Source of the DNA: Leptospira sp. WS39.C2
GTDB taxonomy: Bacteria; Spirochaetota; Leptospiria; Leptospirales; Leptospiraceae
Length of the DNA stretch: 64,000 bases
NCBI RefSeq assembly: GCF_040833965.1
Contig: NZ_CP162142.1
Coordinates: 682,001 to 746,000, forward strand
Direction of reading: 5' to 3'
Part shown: piece after piece, positions 26,884 through 36,712 of the stretch
How positions within the stretch are numbered: the stretch's first letter is position 1
Layout: each line of letters begins with the position of its first letter
The notes under the pieces: model-generated
Databases searched by the model: none
Told to the model about the DNA's origin: nothing
Seen by the model: the letters and a program-made list of their open reading frames with translations, nothing else
Translations under genes and position numbers: made by a program

Positions 26884-27750
26884 ATGTTATCGAACGGACA
26901 AGAGGAATTATACAATTCGATTCTCACTCGGCAATCCATCCCCGAATCAGTTGTGGGTGGCAAACAAGTTGCCAATCGGTTTTTGAAAGAATTGTTTTCA
27001 ATTCTTTTTTCAGGATACCATTCCGAGCGTAACTTTACTTCCAAAGATCAAATTTTAGACCAGTTGGAACTCTTTCGAATTCGATGGAAAAATTTACTAG
27101 AACCTTACTCCGTTTATGCGGAAAGAGAACTTGGTCGAAAAGTTACTTTGGATGATATTCTGCATAACTTCATCGCAAAACTTCCAGGTTTATACCAGTG
27201 GATGTGGGAAGATGCAGAAGCTGCTTTTTTAGGAGATCCGGCGGCAGAAAGTATCCATGAAGTGATTCTCGCCTATTCGGGGTTTTACGCTGGAGCCGTC
27301 CATCGAATTGCAAATTATTTTTTTAAATCCTCCCTACCTTTATTTCCAAAACTTTTATCTGGTGTGGCACACGAAGCCACAGGGATCGACATCCATCCTG
27401 GTGCAGAAATTGGACGGGCATTCTTTATGGATCATGGAACAGGAATTGTCATAGGTGAAACCACACAAATTGCAGACAATGTGAAGATTTACCAAGGTGT
27501 GACTCTTGGCGCCTTATCGGTAAACAAGTCTTTGGCGAAACAAAAACGACATCCAACGATTGAAGAGGGAGTTGTGATTTATGCGGGAGCAACGATCCTC
27601 GGAGGCGAAACTGTCATCGGCAAACAATCCATCATTGGAGGGAATGCTTGGATCACCCAAAGCATCCCTCCTTATTCGGTCGTGTATCAAAAATCAGAAG
27701 TGCGAGTCAGAAGTTCGAATGAAATCCAAGGATTGGATTTTACCATTTGA
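26884..27750 (+). CDS. cysE: Serine O-acetyltransferase (EpsC/CysE type)
   Basis: 288 residues. It acetylates L-serine with acetyl-CoA, giving O-acetylserine for cysteine synthesis. The N-terminal helical domain (1-160) precedes a left-handed beta-helix of hexapeptide repeats (about 165-270): IDIHPGAEIGRAFFMDHGTG, then VIGETTQIADNVKIYQGVTL. Catalytic His sits in DHGTG. It ends tail to tail, 15 bases from the encapsulin-associated cysteine desulfurase gene. A serine O-acetyltransferase is a usual neighbour of family 2A encapsulins, so the placement is meaningful. Confidence 0.9.
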   Translation: MLSNGQEELYNSILTRQSIPESVVGGKQVANRFLKELFSILFSGYHSERNFTSKDQILDQLELFRIRWKNLLEPYSVYAERELGRKVTLDDILHNFIAKLPGLYQWMWEDAEAAFLGDPAAESIHEVILAYSGFYAGAVHRIANYFFKSSLPLFPKLLSGVAHEATGIDIHPGAEIGRAFFMDHGTGIVIGETTQIADNVKIYQGVTLGALSVNKSLAKQKRHPTIEEGVVIYAGATILGGETVIGKQSIIGGNAWITQSIPPYSVVYQKSEVRVRSSNEIQGLDFTI

Positions 27751-27765
27751 ACTAGAATTAAATGA

Positions 27766-29289
27766 CTAAATTCCAATCCGATTCTGGCTTCCTAAATGAT
27801 ACAACACTCGTATGAGTGCATCAATATCTTCACAAGAATTGTAAAACGCAAGTGAAGGTCTCACGGTTGATTCCAATCCAAATCTTCTTAAAATGGGTTG
27901 GGCACAGTGGTGTCCTGCTCGCACAGCAATTCCTTCTTCTGCTAGTTTTTTTCCAATTGCTTCTGTTTTGAATCCATCAATGACAAAGGATAACACACCG
28001 GCTTTGTCTTTGGCAGTTCCAATCAAACGTAGACCTGGAACTTTTAACAATTCTTTGGTGCCATATTCCATCAAATCGTGTTCGAAGGCGGAAATCTGTT
28101 TCATTCCAAACTGGTTCAGATATTCGATTGCAGCACCAAGTCCTACTGCGTCAGCAATGTTTCCTGTTCCAGCTTCAAAACGAAACGGTGCGTCTTGGAA
28201 GGTTGTATGATCAAAGTTAACATCTTTGATCATATTCCCACCTCCTTGCCAAGGAGGTAAACTGTCGAGAATGGATTTTTTTCCATATACCACACCGATC
28301 CCAGTAGGTGCAAAAAGTTTGTGACCACTAAATACAAAAAAGTCGCAATCGATCTCATTTACATTCACTGGCATGTGAGAGACAGACTGAGCCCCATCCA
28401 CAATCACAAGAGCTCCCACTTTATGAGCAGACTTTGTCATCTCCTCTACAGGAACCACAGTTCCGAGTGCATTGGAAACTTGAGTGATGGATACAATTTT
28501 TGTTTTTGAATTTAACAAACGTTCGTATTCACTGAGAATGATTTGTCCCGAATCGTCCACGGGTGCTACTCGTAACTTTGCCCCTTTTTTGGCACAGACC
28601 ATCTGCCAGGGAACTATGTTTGCATGGTGTTCCAAATGTGTGATTAAAATTTCATCACCAGATTGGATGTGTTTGTCGGATAAAATATTCGAAAGGAGAT
28701 TCATCCCTTCGGTGGTCCCTCTCACAAAAACAATTTCTTCTACACTTCCAGCTCCGATAAACCCTTGGACAAGTGATCTTGCTTTTTCATAAGCATCGGT
28801 GGATCTTGCTGCAAGAGTATGGGCCGCACGATGGATATTCGAATTCTCATGGAGGTAAAAATGAGACAATCTTTCTATCACCGATGTTGGCTTTTGTGTG
28901 GTAGCCGCATTGTCGAGCCAAACCAAAGGTTTCCCATTCACCGTTTCCGTCAAAATAGGAAAATCTCTCCTTGCAGATGCGAGATTCCCACCACCTGACT
29001 GTGGTATGTTGATGCTAGTAAAAGACAAAAAATCAGAATAGGAAAAACCTGTATCCGTTAGTTTTAAGTCTTCTAAATAAGGTAGGGACTCTTTTGGTAA
29101 ATTTTGCGAAGTTAAGTCTTTTGATGGAAAACCCGCTGTGGAAACGTAACTTCCACCAAACGATTGCAAAACGCCAAACATTTCCTTAGCCATTTTTTCT
29201 AGAGTTTTTTCATCTGGAAACGGAGAAGACGAAACGTTTGGGAATGAGTCCGGTTTTAGATTTAAAAAACTCGGATCACTTGTATTCAT
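27766..29289 (-). CDS. Cysteine desulfurase, predicted encapsulin cargo
   Basis: 507 residues from ATG 29289 (GGGA 8 bases upstream). The SufS-like (type II) core starts near residue 107 with RRDFPILTETVNGKPLVWLD. PLP lysine Lys324 is in SGHKLFAPTG, and catalytic Cys462 is in RAGHHCAQPIL. The first 105 residues are an extra Ser/Pro/Gly-rich, low-order extension absent from housekeeping SufS (about 405 residues). In family 2A encapsulin systems such an extension loads the enzyme into the shell. It releases sulfur from cysteine. The start overlaps the shell gene stop by 14 bases, so both are made from one mRNA. Confidence 0.92.
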   Translation of the reverse strand: MNTSDPSFLNLKPDSFPNVSSSPFPDEKTLEKMAKEMFGVLQSFGGSYVSTAGFPSKDLTSQNLPKESLPYLEDLKLTDTGFSYSDFLSFTSINIPQSGGGNLASARRDFPILTETVNGKPLVWLDNAATTQKPTSVIERLSHFYLHENSNIHRAAHTLAARSTDAYEKARSLVQGFIGAGSVEEIVFVRGTTEGMNLLSNILSDKHIQSGDEILITHLEHHANIVPWQMVCAKKGAKLRVAPVDDSGQIILSEYERLLNSKTKIVSITQVSNALGTVVPVEEMTKSAHKVGALVIVDGAQSVSHMPVNVNEIDCDFFVFSGHKLFAPTGIGVVYGKKSILDSLPPWQGGGNMIKDVNFDHTTFQDAPFRFEAGTGNIADAVGLGAAIEYLNQFGMKQISAFEHDLMEYGTKELLKVPGLRLIGTAKDKAGVLSFVIDGFKTEAIGKKLAEEGIAVRAGHHCAQPILRRFGLESTVRPSLAFYNSCEDIDALIRVLYHLGSQNRIGI

Positions 29290-30211
29290 AATAATTTCCC
29301 ACATCTACATTGTCGAGTGCTGCAATGGCATCGTCAGTAAGTATGGCTGCTGAGCAGTAGAGAGAAATCAAATAAGACCCAATGGCAGATCGGTTGATCC
29401 CCATAAATCGTACCGAAAGCCCTGGTGTTTGTTCCCCTGGTAGGTTGGATTGGTACAAACCCACAACCCCTTGTTTTTTTTCACCCACTCTCAGAAGTAA
29501 AATACTAGAAGTTCCTGCAGCAGACTTTGGATTGGTTTCGCCATTCACAAGAAGTTTGTCGGTAGGAATGAGTGGCAGGCCTCTCCATGTGAGAAATTGT
29601 GCACCAAACATTGTGACTGTGGCCGGTGGAACTCCCCTTCTTGTACATTCACGTCCAAAAGCTGCAATGGCAAGTGGATGAGCCAAAAAGAAAGATGGTT
29701 CTTTCCAAACTTTTGTGATTAAATCATCTAAATCATCAGGAGTAGGAGGTCCCTTTCTTGTGTTAATTCTTTGGTGAGCCGGAACATTTTTTAATAATCC
29801 ATAATCTTCATTATTGATGAGTTCTAGTTCTTGTTTTTCTTTTACACTTTCAATCGCCAAACGAAGTTGTTCATTGATTTGTTCATGAGGGGAACTGTAT
29901 AAATCAGAAACTCTAGTTTGGACATCGAGTATAGTTGAAATCAAACTAAGAGTATATTCTTTCGGTTTCTCTTCATAATTGACAAAAGTTTCTGGAAGTT
30001 CTTGTTCCCCTTTTTGTCCGCAAAGTACATCCACTTGCGTATTGGATTTAACACGGTTCACACGAAGGACACCTGCTTCTAAAGGTTTCCAATCTAGTAA
30101 CCTAACTAAAAAACGTGGGGTGATTGCACCATACTGTGCATTTGTTTTTACCGTATTTGCCAGTTGGCGTGCGGCTAAATCTCCCAAAGCGTGTTGGGTT
30201 TGTTCTGCCAT
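29276..30211 (-). CDS. Family 2A encapsulin shell protein (SrpI-like)
   Basis: 311 residues from ATG 30211, preceded at 7 bases by AGAGG; a longer start (30238) has no such site. The whole sequence fits the SrpI-type HK97-fold shell protein: N-terminal arm HALGDLAARQLANTVKTNAQ, then ITPRFLVRLLDWKPLEAGVLRVN. The central domain includes PDDLDDLITKVWKEPSFFLA and AIAAFGRECTRRGVPP. The C-terminal half carries FLTWRGLPLIPTDKL and PGLSVRFMGINRSAIGSYL. Such proteins self-assemble into an icosahedral compartment. The next gene encodes its likely cargo. Family 2A systems are tied to sulfur metabolism, including storage of elemental sulfur in one studied case. Confidence 0.92.
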   Translation of the reverse strand: MAEQTQHALGDLAARQLANTVKTNAQYGAITPRFLVRLLDWKPLEAGVLRVNRVKSNTQVDVLCGQKGEQELPETFVNYEEKPKEYTLSLISTILDVQTRVSDLYSSPHEQINEQLRLAIESVKEKQELELINNEDYGLLKNVPAHQRINTRKGPPTPDDLDDLITKVWKEPSFFLAHPLAIAAFGRECTRRGVPPATVTMFGAQFLTWRGLPLIPTDKLLVNGETNPKSAAGTSSILLLRVGEKKQGVVGLYQSNLPGEQTPGLSVRFMGINRSAIGSYLISLYCSAAILTDDAIAALDNVDVGNYYEYK

Positions 30212-30347
30212 AAATGACCTCTTGATTTGAATCATCAAAGGCTGTTAAAAAGTATGTGATTGAAAATGAATAATGAGGAATTTTTAGAAAATAAAGTTGT
30301 GAAATGCACTTTATTCTGATTAAAATGTATACTATATTCTACAAGAT

Positions 30348-33300
30348 TTAATTTTTCATAAGCCAGTGTTTCATTTTTTCAGCGATAGTGTTCAATACAA
30401 CTGGTTTGGAAATATAATCATTCATCCCACTTTCTAAACAACGGTTTTCTTCATCCGAAAGAGTCCCTGCCGTAAGGGCGATGATGGGAACTTTCTGACC
30501 AATTTTTAGTTTTCTAATTTCTCTCGTGGCATCATATCCATTCATTTCAGGCATTTGGATGTCCATTAGGATGATATCCGGTTCAGTTTTTTTGAAATGT
30601 TCCACAGCTTCCAAACCATTGTTTGCTTCGATGATGATGGCAGATTGAAGTATTTTAGATACGATGGTTTTTGTTAACATCATATTGACTGGATTGTCCT
30701 CTACAATCATCACTTTAGTTTTTTCATTGGAAAGGATAGGTTGGAATTTTTGTTTTCCAATAGCATTTACATCTGGATGTCTACCTGAAATCACATCATG
30801 TAAACTTTCATATAAAATATTGGTTTGGATAGGTTTGAGGAGGATGACACCAACACCCAACTCCTTCCCTTTTTCATATAAGAGTTCTTCATTCGAAGAG
30901 GAATGGATCGTGAAAAATGGTAATTTTAGATTTGATGAAATAGCAGATTTTTGAATAGAAGAGATCAATTCAAGTCCATTCATACCTGGCATATTATAGT
31001 CGGTGATGATAATATCATATTGATTTCCTTCTTGGAAATTTTTAAGAGCTAAATGTGGCGAATTGAACGTTGTTGTTTTTATGTTTTTGTGAACCAACAT
31101 TTCTGTAATCACAAATAAGTTGGTATCATTATCATCGACTACCATAACCGTTTTTATGGAACTTAAGTTGGGTTCGTTAATTCTCTCGTTATCTGCAATA
31201 GTCGTGAATTTGAAATAAAAACGAGAACCATGGTTTAGTTGGGATTCTAATTCTATTTTAGATCCGAATAGTTGTAGTAGTTTGGATGAAATAGAAAGAC
31301 CAAGCCCCGTTCCACCAAATTGACGTGTGGTGGAACTGTCTGCTTGTGCAAACACTTCAAAAATTTTGTTTTGGTTTTCTTTATCGATTCCAATACCTGT
31401 ATCAATGACTTCAAATAAAAATTCGTATTCATTATTTGAAACAGGAGTCGCTGTTAATTTAATTTGGATCTCACCTTTGAGTGTGAATTTAATTGCATTT
31501 CCAATTAAATTGAGTAAAATTTGGCGCAAACGTAGGGAGTCGACAAATACATTTCTTGGAACTTTCGGTGAGATGTTTAAAATAAGTTCCAATCCTTTTT
31601 CGTATGCTTTGTGTTTTACGATCTCAGCGATTTGGTGTAATACATCAAAAATATTCACTCTTTCTTTATAGAGTTCCATTTTTCCTGATTCAATTTTTGA
31701 AAAGTCGAGTATATCATTGATTAAATCAAGTAAAGATAAAGCCGATAGGTGAACCGTTTCCATGTATTTTCTTTGTACTTGGTTTAATTCAGTTCGCATA
31801 AGTAAGTCAGCAAATCCGATGACTCCATTGAGAGGTGTTCGGATCTCATGACTCATATTTGCTAAAAAATTGGATTTGGCTATCGAGGCTTTTTCTGCTT
31901 TCTCCCGAGCAATGATCAAAGCATTTTCTAATATTTTTCTTTCTGTGATGTCGGTGTGTGTGCCCATAACACGTAATGGTTTTTTATCAGAAGTCCACTC
32001 GATCACCTTACCTCTATCTAAAATCCATTTATAAGAGCCGTCCTTACACAACATACGATGTTCACTTACGTATACATTTGTTTCACCTCGGTAGTGTTTT
32101 TCCAAAGCTTGTAAACAAGGGTTTAAATCTTCAGGGTGGACTCTTTTTTCCCATTCCGAAATATCACTCCCAATTTCGGATTCTGAATACCCAAGCATTG
32201 CTTTCCACTGTTTCGAGAAATACACTTGGTCTGATTCAGCATTCCAGTCCCAAATCCCATCACCAGAACCTTCGAGGGCAAACTGCCAACGCCTTTCACT
32301 TTCACGTAACGCTTCTTCGGTGATTTTTTGTGTTGTGATATCAATGCCAATTCCTAAAAACCCGGTGATCTCACCTTTTTGGTTTTTGCTTGCAGTGATT
32401 ACTAATTGAATCGGGAATTCAGTTTTATCCTTTCGAACGTAAGTCCATTCGTGTGATTCAAAGGCACCTAATCTTGCTTTGTGGACAAAAGTCTCAAAAC
32501 CAGATATTGGAACTCCAAATTCTTGGGACAATGTTTCTGCTCGGAATAACACTTCTTCTTCTTTGTGTAAGATATAAGGAGTATTTTTGCCGATCATTTC
32601 TTCTGCGGTGTATTGGAGGTGGTATTCAGCACCTTTATTATAATGAGTGATGATTCCGTTTGTATCTGTACCAATGATGGTTACATGAGTAGTTGCATCT
32701 AAAATAGTTTTGAGTCTGGATAAGGCTTCTTCTTTTTGTTTGTCTAAATTGACACTATCCGTGATATCTTGAAAACTTCCATACACACGGATACAAACTC
32801 CATTTTCAAAAACACCATGTCCGATGGTTCGTACCCATTTGGTATTTCCGGTATAGGTTTTGATTTGTAAAACAAGATCATAAGATGATCGATCTTTGAT
32901 GGTTTTTTCAAATGATTGTCGTAAAAGTATTTGTTCGGATTCTACTGGATAAAATTGGAATGCATTTTCCAAACTTGGGATATAGTCGTCTGGAACTTCG
33001 TGAATTTGTTTGGTTTCCTTTGCCCAAAAAATTGTATTATGAATTAAATCAACTTCCCAAGCACCTACATTTGCGGCTGCGTTTGTTTCTTCGAATAACA
33101 AACGGATACGATTCAATTCGTCTCTTTGGTTTTTGATTTCTAATTCTTTTTCTTTTCTTTCGCTTATATCGGAAAGGTAAGTTATTTTTTCGGTAGGATA
33201 AGAATCGTAATAACTGACAACACTATATTCGGATATGTAAATATAGGATCCGTCTGGTTTTTTGAGTCGAAATTCTCTTTGGTAAGTCCTTTGTTTATTT

Positions 33301-33842
33301 TTGATGTATTCTTTTTCTTCGGTTTCGATTTGTTTTTTGTCTTCGGGATGGACAAGATTTTCAATGGTCAACATCCCTTGTTTGAAATCACCTGTTTGGT
33401 AACCTAAATTGAGCGAAACATTGGGAGATACATAAGTAATCAAAAATTTTGCATCAAACTTGTAACGAAAAATTACATAGGGTCCACTATCTAGGATCAC
33501 ACCTTCGATATTAAAATTTGGCTCACCGCGTAAAATGACACACGGCCCTGAATTTGTTTCCAAAAACCTTCCCAAAATCCTGTATTGGTTGCCAAGTAGG
33601 GATGTAAAAAATTGAAATGGGATCCTTCGGCTGAGAGTCTCTTGGCATAAATTGGATAATATAAGCCCATCTCTCGGGATAATCGGGAGTTCTTTGATGT
33701 GTTTTCCAACGCCAATCGTGTCTTTTGGTAGGTAGAGGTTTGGTGAAGTTTGGGAAAATTGGATTTCTAAATTCCCATCCATGATGAGAAGGAATTCGTC
33801 AAAACTTTCTACTATGGTTTGGTAATCGAAACTTTCTGCCAT
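30348..33842 (-). CDS. Hybrid sensor histidine kinase with several PAS domains and two receivers
   Basis: 1164 residues, no clear membrane segment, so cytoplasmic sensing is likely. Order: a divergent PAS-like region (1-110), four PAS/PAC units between about 115 and 640 (each ending in a D-I-T/S-E-R-type tail, e.g. THTDITERKILE), a dimerisation helix with phospho-acceptor His665 in NMSHEIRTPLNG, an HATPase domain (DTGIGIDKENQNKIFEVF and GTGLGLSIS), then two receiver domains with phospho-acceptors Asp948 (ITDYNMPGMNG) and Asp1094 (LMDIQMPEMNG). No HPt or DNA-binding partner is adjacent. Upstream, at 33850, is AAGTGACATAAA. Confidence 0.92.
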   Translation of the reverse strand: MAESFDYQTIVESFDEFLLIMDGNLEIQFSQTSPNLYLPKDTIGVGKHIKELPIIPRDGLILSNLCQETLSRRIPFQFFTSLLGNQYRILGRFLETNSGPCVILRGEPNFNIEGVILDSGPYVIFRYKFDAKFLITYVSPNVSLNLGYQTGDFKQGMLTIENLVHPEDKKQIETEEKEYIKNKQRTYQREFRLKKPDGSYIYISEYSVVSYYDSYPTEKITYLSDISERKEKELEIKNQRDELNRIRLLFEETNAAANVGAWEVDLIHNTIFWAKETKQIHEVPDDYIPSLENAFQFYPVESEQILLRQSFEKTIKDRSSYDLVLQIKTYTGNTKWVRTIGHGVFENGVCIRVYGSFQDITDSVNLDKQKEEALSRLKTILDATTHVTIIGTDTNGIITHYNKGAEYHLQYTAEEMIGKNTPYILHKEEEVLFRAETLSQEFGVPISGFETFVHKARLGAFESHEWTYVRKDKTEFPIQLVITASKNQKGEITGFLGIGIDITTQKITEEALRESERRWQFALEGSGDGIWDWNAESDQVYFSKQWKAMLGYSESEIGSDISEWEKRVHPEDLNPCLQALEKHYRGETNVYVSEHRMLCKDGSYKWILDRGKVIEWTSDKKPLRVMGTHTDITERKILENALIIAREKAEKASIAKSNFLANMSHEIRTPLNGVIGFADLLMRTELNQVQRKYMETVHLSALSLLDLINDILDFSKIESGKMELYKERVNIFDVLHQIAEIVKHKAYEKGLELILNISPKVPRNVFVDSLRLRQILLNLIGNAIKFTLKGEIQIKLTATPVSNNEYEFLFEVIDTGIGIDKENQNKIFEVFAQADSSTTRQFGGTGLGLSISSKLLQLFGSKIELESQLNHGSRFYFKFTTIADNERINEPNLSSIKTVMVVDDNDTNLFVITEMLVHKNIKTTTFNSPHLALKNFQEGNQYDIIITDYNMPGMNGLELISSIQKSAISSNLKLPFFTIHSSSNEELLYEKGKELGVGVILLKPIQTNILYESLHDVISGRHPDVNAIGKQKFQPILSNEKTKVMIVEDNPVNMMLTKTIVSKILQSAIIIEANNGLEAVEHFKKTEPDIILMDIQMPEMNGYDATREIRKLKIGQKVPIIALTAGTLSDEENRCLESGMNDYISKPVVLNTIAEKMKHWLMKN

Positions 33843-33895
33843 TTCCCTTTATGTCACTTGACCAAATCCCTTGGTCCTAGAGAATCAAAGATACG

Positions 33896-36508
33896 ATGAA
33901 GAGTCGACTGTCACTTTCTATTTTTTTCAGTTTCATCATCTTTGGATCTTTACCTTCTATATACGCACAAAACCAAAGAAATCATGGTTGGGTAGTGAAT
34001 GGATCCCAAGGAAAATTACTCATCCAAGGAAAGGATCAACTCACAATCCGAGATGATTTCCGATTCAAATCACCCGAAAATCTTACAACCAATCAGGAAA
34101 TTGATTTTTATTTGATGTTAGGAGAGTATTATCTCAGAAAAAAAGACAAAGTTGGGATCGCAAGCATCTTGTATGATCTTAGAACCAAAAAGGGAGATTA
34201 TTCCTTTGCTGACTTTTTACTCACTTCCCTTTGGAAACAATCACAAGGAGATGAAGTCCAAGCCATTAAAACTTTGGATACCTACATCCAAAAAGAACCA
34301 AATACATACTATCGCAATCTAGCAAAGAATATGCGAACTAATCTTTTCCAATCTGGTGAAGATGAGAAAAAAACAATGGTTCGAATGGATTGCCAAAAAA
34401 CAAAACCTTATTATTCGCTCTGTCGAGTATTCCGTTTACAGTATTACATTGATCTTCCTTCCGGAAAAGATAAGGACATGCATAAACATTTTGTTAACAT
34501 TATGCGTGTTAGTTCTCCTTTTTTTGAGGATAACAACTTGGATTGGATTCCGCTCCTGGATCGAATTGATGAAGATTTGCCTGCTAAATTATCCTTTTTG
34601 GGGTTTGTCAGAGAAGGAATCCATTTTCAGAAAATGATTATGGATTTAGAAAGGATTACAGATGGGAATACGAGTGAAAACTCAATTGAAAGATTGGCAT
34701 TTTTACAAATTTTATCTGGTGATTATGCCAGTGCAGAAGAATCGTATCATAATTTTTTAAAATCAACTCGTGGGAAAAAAACTTCCATATTAAATCGCGT
34801 GTATGTGAAGTTAGGGGCGTTAGCGTACTTTCAAAAAGATTACAAAAAATCATTAGATTACTATTTGAAATTAGATCTTAATAATTGGTCTTCTGACATC
34901 CACCATCCTTTTTTAAATGAACCAATGACACTTGCTGAAGTAAAAGATTTAATTTCTGTTTCACTGTACAAAGTGAACGGAGCTGAGTCTGCTCTCAAAG
35001 CATTACAAAAAATAAAAGATCCAGAAAAGTTAACAGAGGCAGACATTTGGCCAAAACTACGTATCTCTCAAATGTTAATGGACCAAAATCCTGAATTATC
35101 GTCGCGAATGACGGATGAGATCATTTATATGGCTCAGGAAAAAAAATGGAGGCGTTTGGAGTATGCTGCCACCATTTTACAAGGGTACAACCAAATTTAT
35201 CGTAAGGAATATCGGAAATCAACAATTGAACTCACTAAAAGTAGAGGGATATTGGATGAAGAAAATGCATTTTTTGCCGCAGAGTTTTTACGTAACTTTG
35301 GATTTATTTTTGCACACACTGCTTCCGGCAAAAAAGGACCAGTGAATGGAAACATCAAAGAAGGACTTAGTGATTATCTATTAAACCATCCTTACGAAGA
35401 TTTGTATTACATTCGCAATTATAGACCAATCGCATTTTCTACAGATTTATTTTTTGAATACGCACTCAGTCATTTACGCGATGATAATGATGTTTGGGGT
35501 CTTTTTGATACTCTTTTTAAATACAACGCAGTCAAAACACAACGAAATGGAAAGGGTAGTCCTCATTCTCTTTTTCAGATCCCTTATGTGAACCAACAGT
35601 TTAAATTTTTATCTGGATTTTCTACTGCAAGAGAATCAAAGTTTTTTGATTCAACCTATGCAGAAAGTAGGGAAACCGAAAATTCCATCCAAAGGAAAAA
35701 TGAAGAAGAAAACACACGTTCTTTGGAATCAGTAAAACTTCCAACAGTTTTCCTACTTCCTTACAAAGATGAGTTTTATCTTTTTACATTCAATCCCAAA
35801 GAATCCAAACGTAACCAATTGAATTGGAAACTAGTTCGTACCCAAAGGCCAGATGCATCTGAGATTATAGATACCGTGAGAGAACTTGTTTTGGCAAATA
35901 AAGATCACGATAAAATCCAAATTTATTTGAATGATTCAGGTATGGGATTGTATCGATCACTCAAAAAAGAAATGAAAGAGCAAACCTTTGTATTTTTCTT
36001 TAGTTTATATCCCAATACCGACAACCAAAAACCACTCAATATGTATTCTTGGAAGTGTCCAACAAACATGCGTTCTATGGATGAAAAAGGTATTACGCTT
36101 GTTGATACCGCTTATTTTGAAGGTTCGCGGATTTTAAAAGACAAAGAACGTTTACACCTCTGGGATTTTCCTGCTAGTTCCAGTGTATCCAATCTAGGGC
36201 CAGTCCTCAGTTGGTCGTGTCGGTCTGATCTTGGTTCCACAGAAGAAATTTCACTCCTCAAATTATTCCGTCGTATTGATTACCGTACAGTTCCCAAAAT
36301 GATTGTCTACACCGAGCGAGTGTTAGGGAAATCATGGTCAGACCCAGCACTCCACCAACAATGGATGCATTTTTGGTTTCGTTCCGGGACAAAAAAAATC
36401 GGTTACCTCCCAACACTTCCCGTACTGGATCCCATTTCCATCCAAAGCCTCGCAGATCCTGCCGCATACAAAGAAGAGGGAACTTGGGTGTATGCAACGG
36501 CCCAGTGA
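33896..36508 (+). CDS. Secreted TPR-like protein, possible degenerate CHAT domain
   Basis: 870 residues with a signal peptide (LSLSIFFSFIIFGSLPSIYA, cut before QNQRN). Residues about 60-560 are helical and repeat-like with TPR features (LAYFQKDYKKSLDYYLKL; GDYASAEESYHNFLKS). The C-terminal 260 residues (LLPYKDEFYLFTFNPKE onward; IQIYLNDSGMGLYRSLKKE; ALHQQWMHFWFRSG) recall the arrangement of CHAT peptidase-like domains, but I cannot identify a His-Cys pair. It may be a periplasmic scaffold. Not assigned to a named family. Confidence 0.5.
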   Translation: MKSRLSLSIFFSFIIFGSLPSIYAQNQRNHGWVVNGSQGKLLIQGKDQLTIRDDFRFKSPENLTTNQEIDFYLMLGEYYLRKKDKVGIASILYDLRTKKGDYSFADFLLTSLWKQSQGDEVQAIKTLDTYIQKEPNTYYRNLAKNMRTNLFQSGEDEKKTMVRMDCQKTKPYYSLCRVFRLQYYIDLPSGKDKDMHKHFVNIMRVSSPFFEDNNLDWIPLLDRIDEDLPAKLSFLGFVREGIHFQKMIMDLERITDGNTSENSIERLAFLQILSGDYASAEESYHNFLKSTRGKKTSILNRVYVKLGALAYFQKDYKKSLDYYLKLDLNNWSSDIHHPFLNEPMTLAEVKDLISVSLYKVNGAESALKALQKIKDPEKLTEADIWPKLRISQMLMDQNPELSSRMTDEIIYMAQEKKWRRLEYAATILQGYNQIYRKEYRKSTIELTKSRGILDEENAFFAAEFLRNFGFIFAHTASGKKGPVNGNIKEGLSDYLLNHPYEDLYYIRNYRPIAFSTDLFFEYALSHLRDDNDVWGLFDTLFKYNAVKTQRNGKGSPHSLFQIPYVNQQFKFLSGFSTARESKFFDSTYAESRETENSIQRKNEEENTRSLESVKLPTVFLLPYKDEFYLFTFNPKESKRNQLNWKLVRTQRPDASEIIDTVRELVLANKDHDKIQIYLNDSGMGLYRSLKKEMKEQTFVFFFSLYPNTDNQKPLNMYSWKCPTNMRSMDEKGITLVDTAYFEGSRILKDKERLHLWDFPASSSVSNLGPVLSWSCRSDLGSTEEISLLKLFRRIDYRTVPKMIVYTERVLGKSWSDPALHQQWMHFWFRSGTKKIGYLPTLPVLDPISIQSLADPAAYKEEGTWVYATAQ

Positions 36509-36712
36509 CGGGACATAATGTGCGAATTTTTAGGATTTGATCAGTTTGGGATTTGGAATCCTGCAAGAGGGAAGTTTGTTTCCCTTCTGTGTTTTCCTGG
36601 AAAATCTCCTCAAATTGTAGGCGACACTAGAAGATCGGTCCAAAATACTTAATTCTGTTCCTCATTATACAATGGACCCTGATTTTAAAACTTTAGTGGT
36701 GTTCGAGTTTCT

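Noticed and set aside
27766..29289. Housekeeping SufS of a Suf iron-sulfur cluster operon
   Set aside because: No sufBCD, sufE or sufU neighbours, and a long N-terminal extension plus overlapping encapsulin gene fit cargo better.
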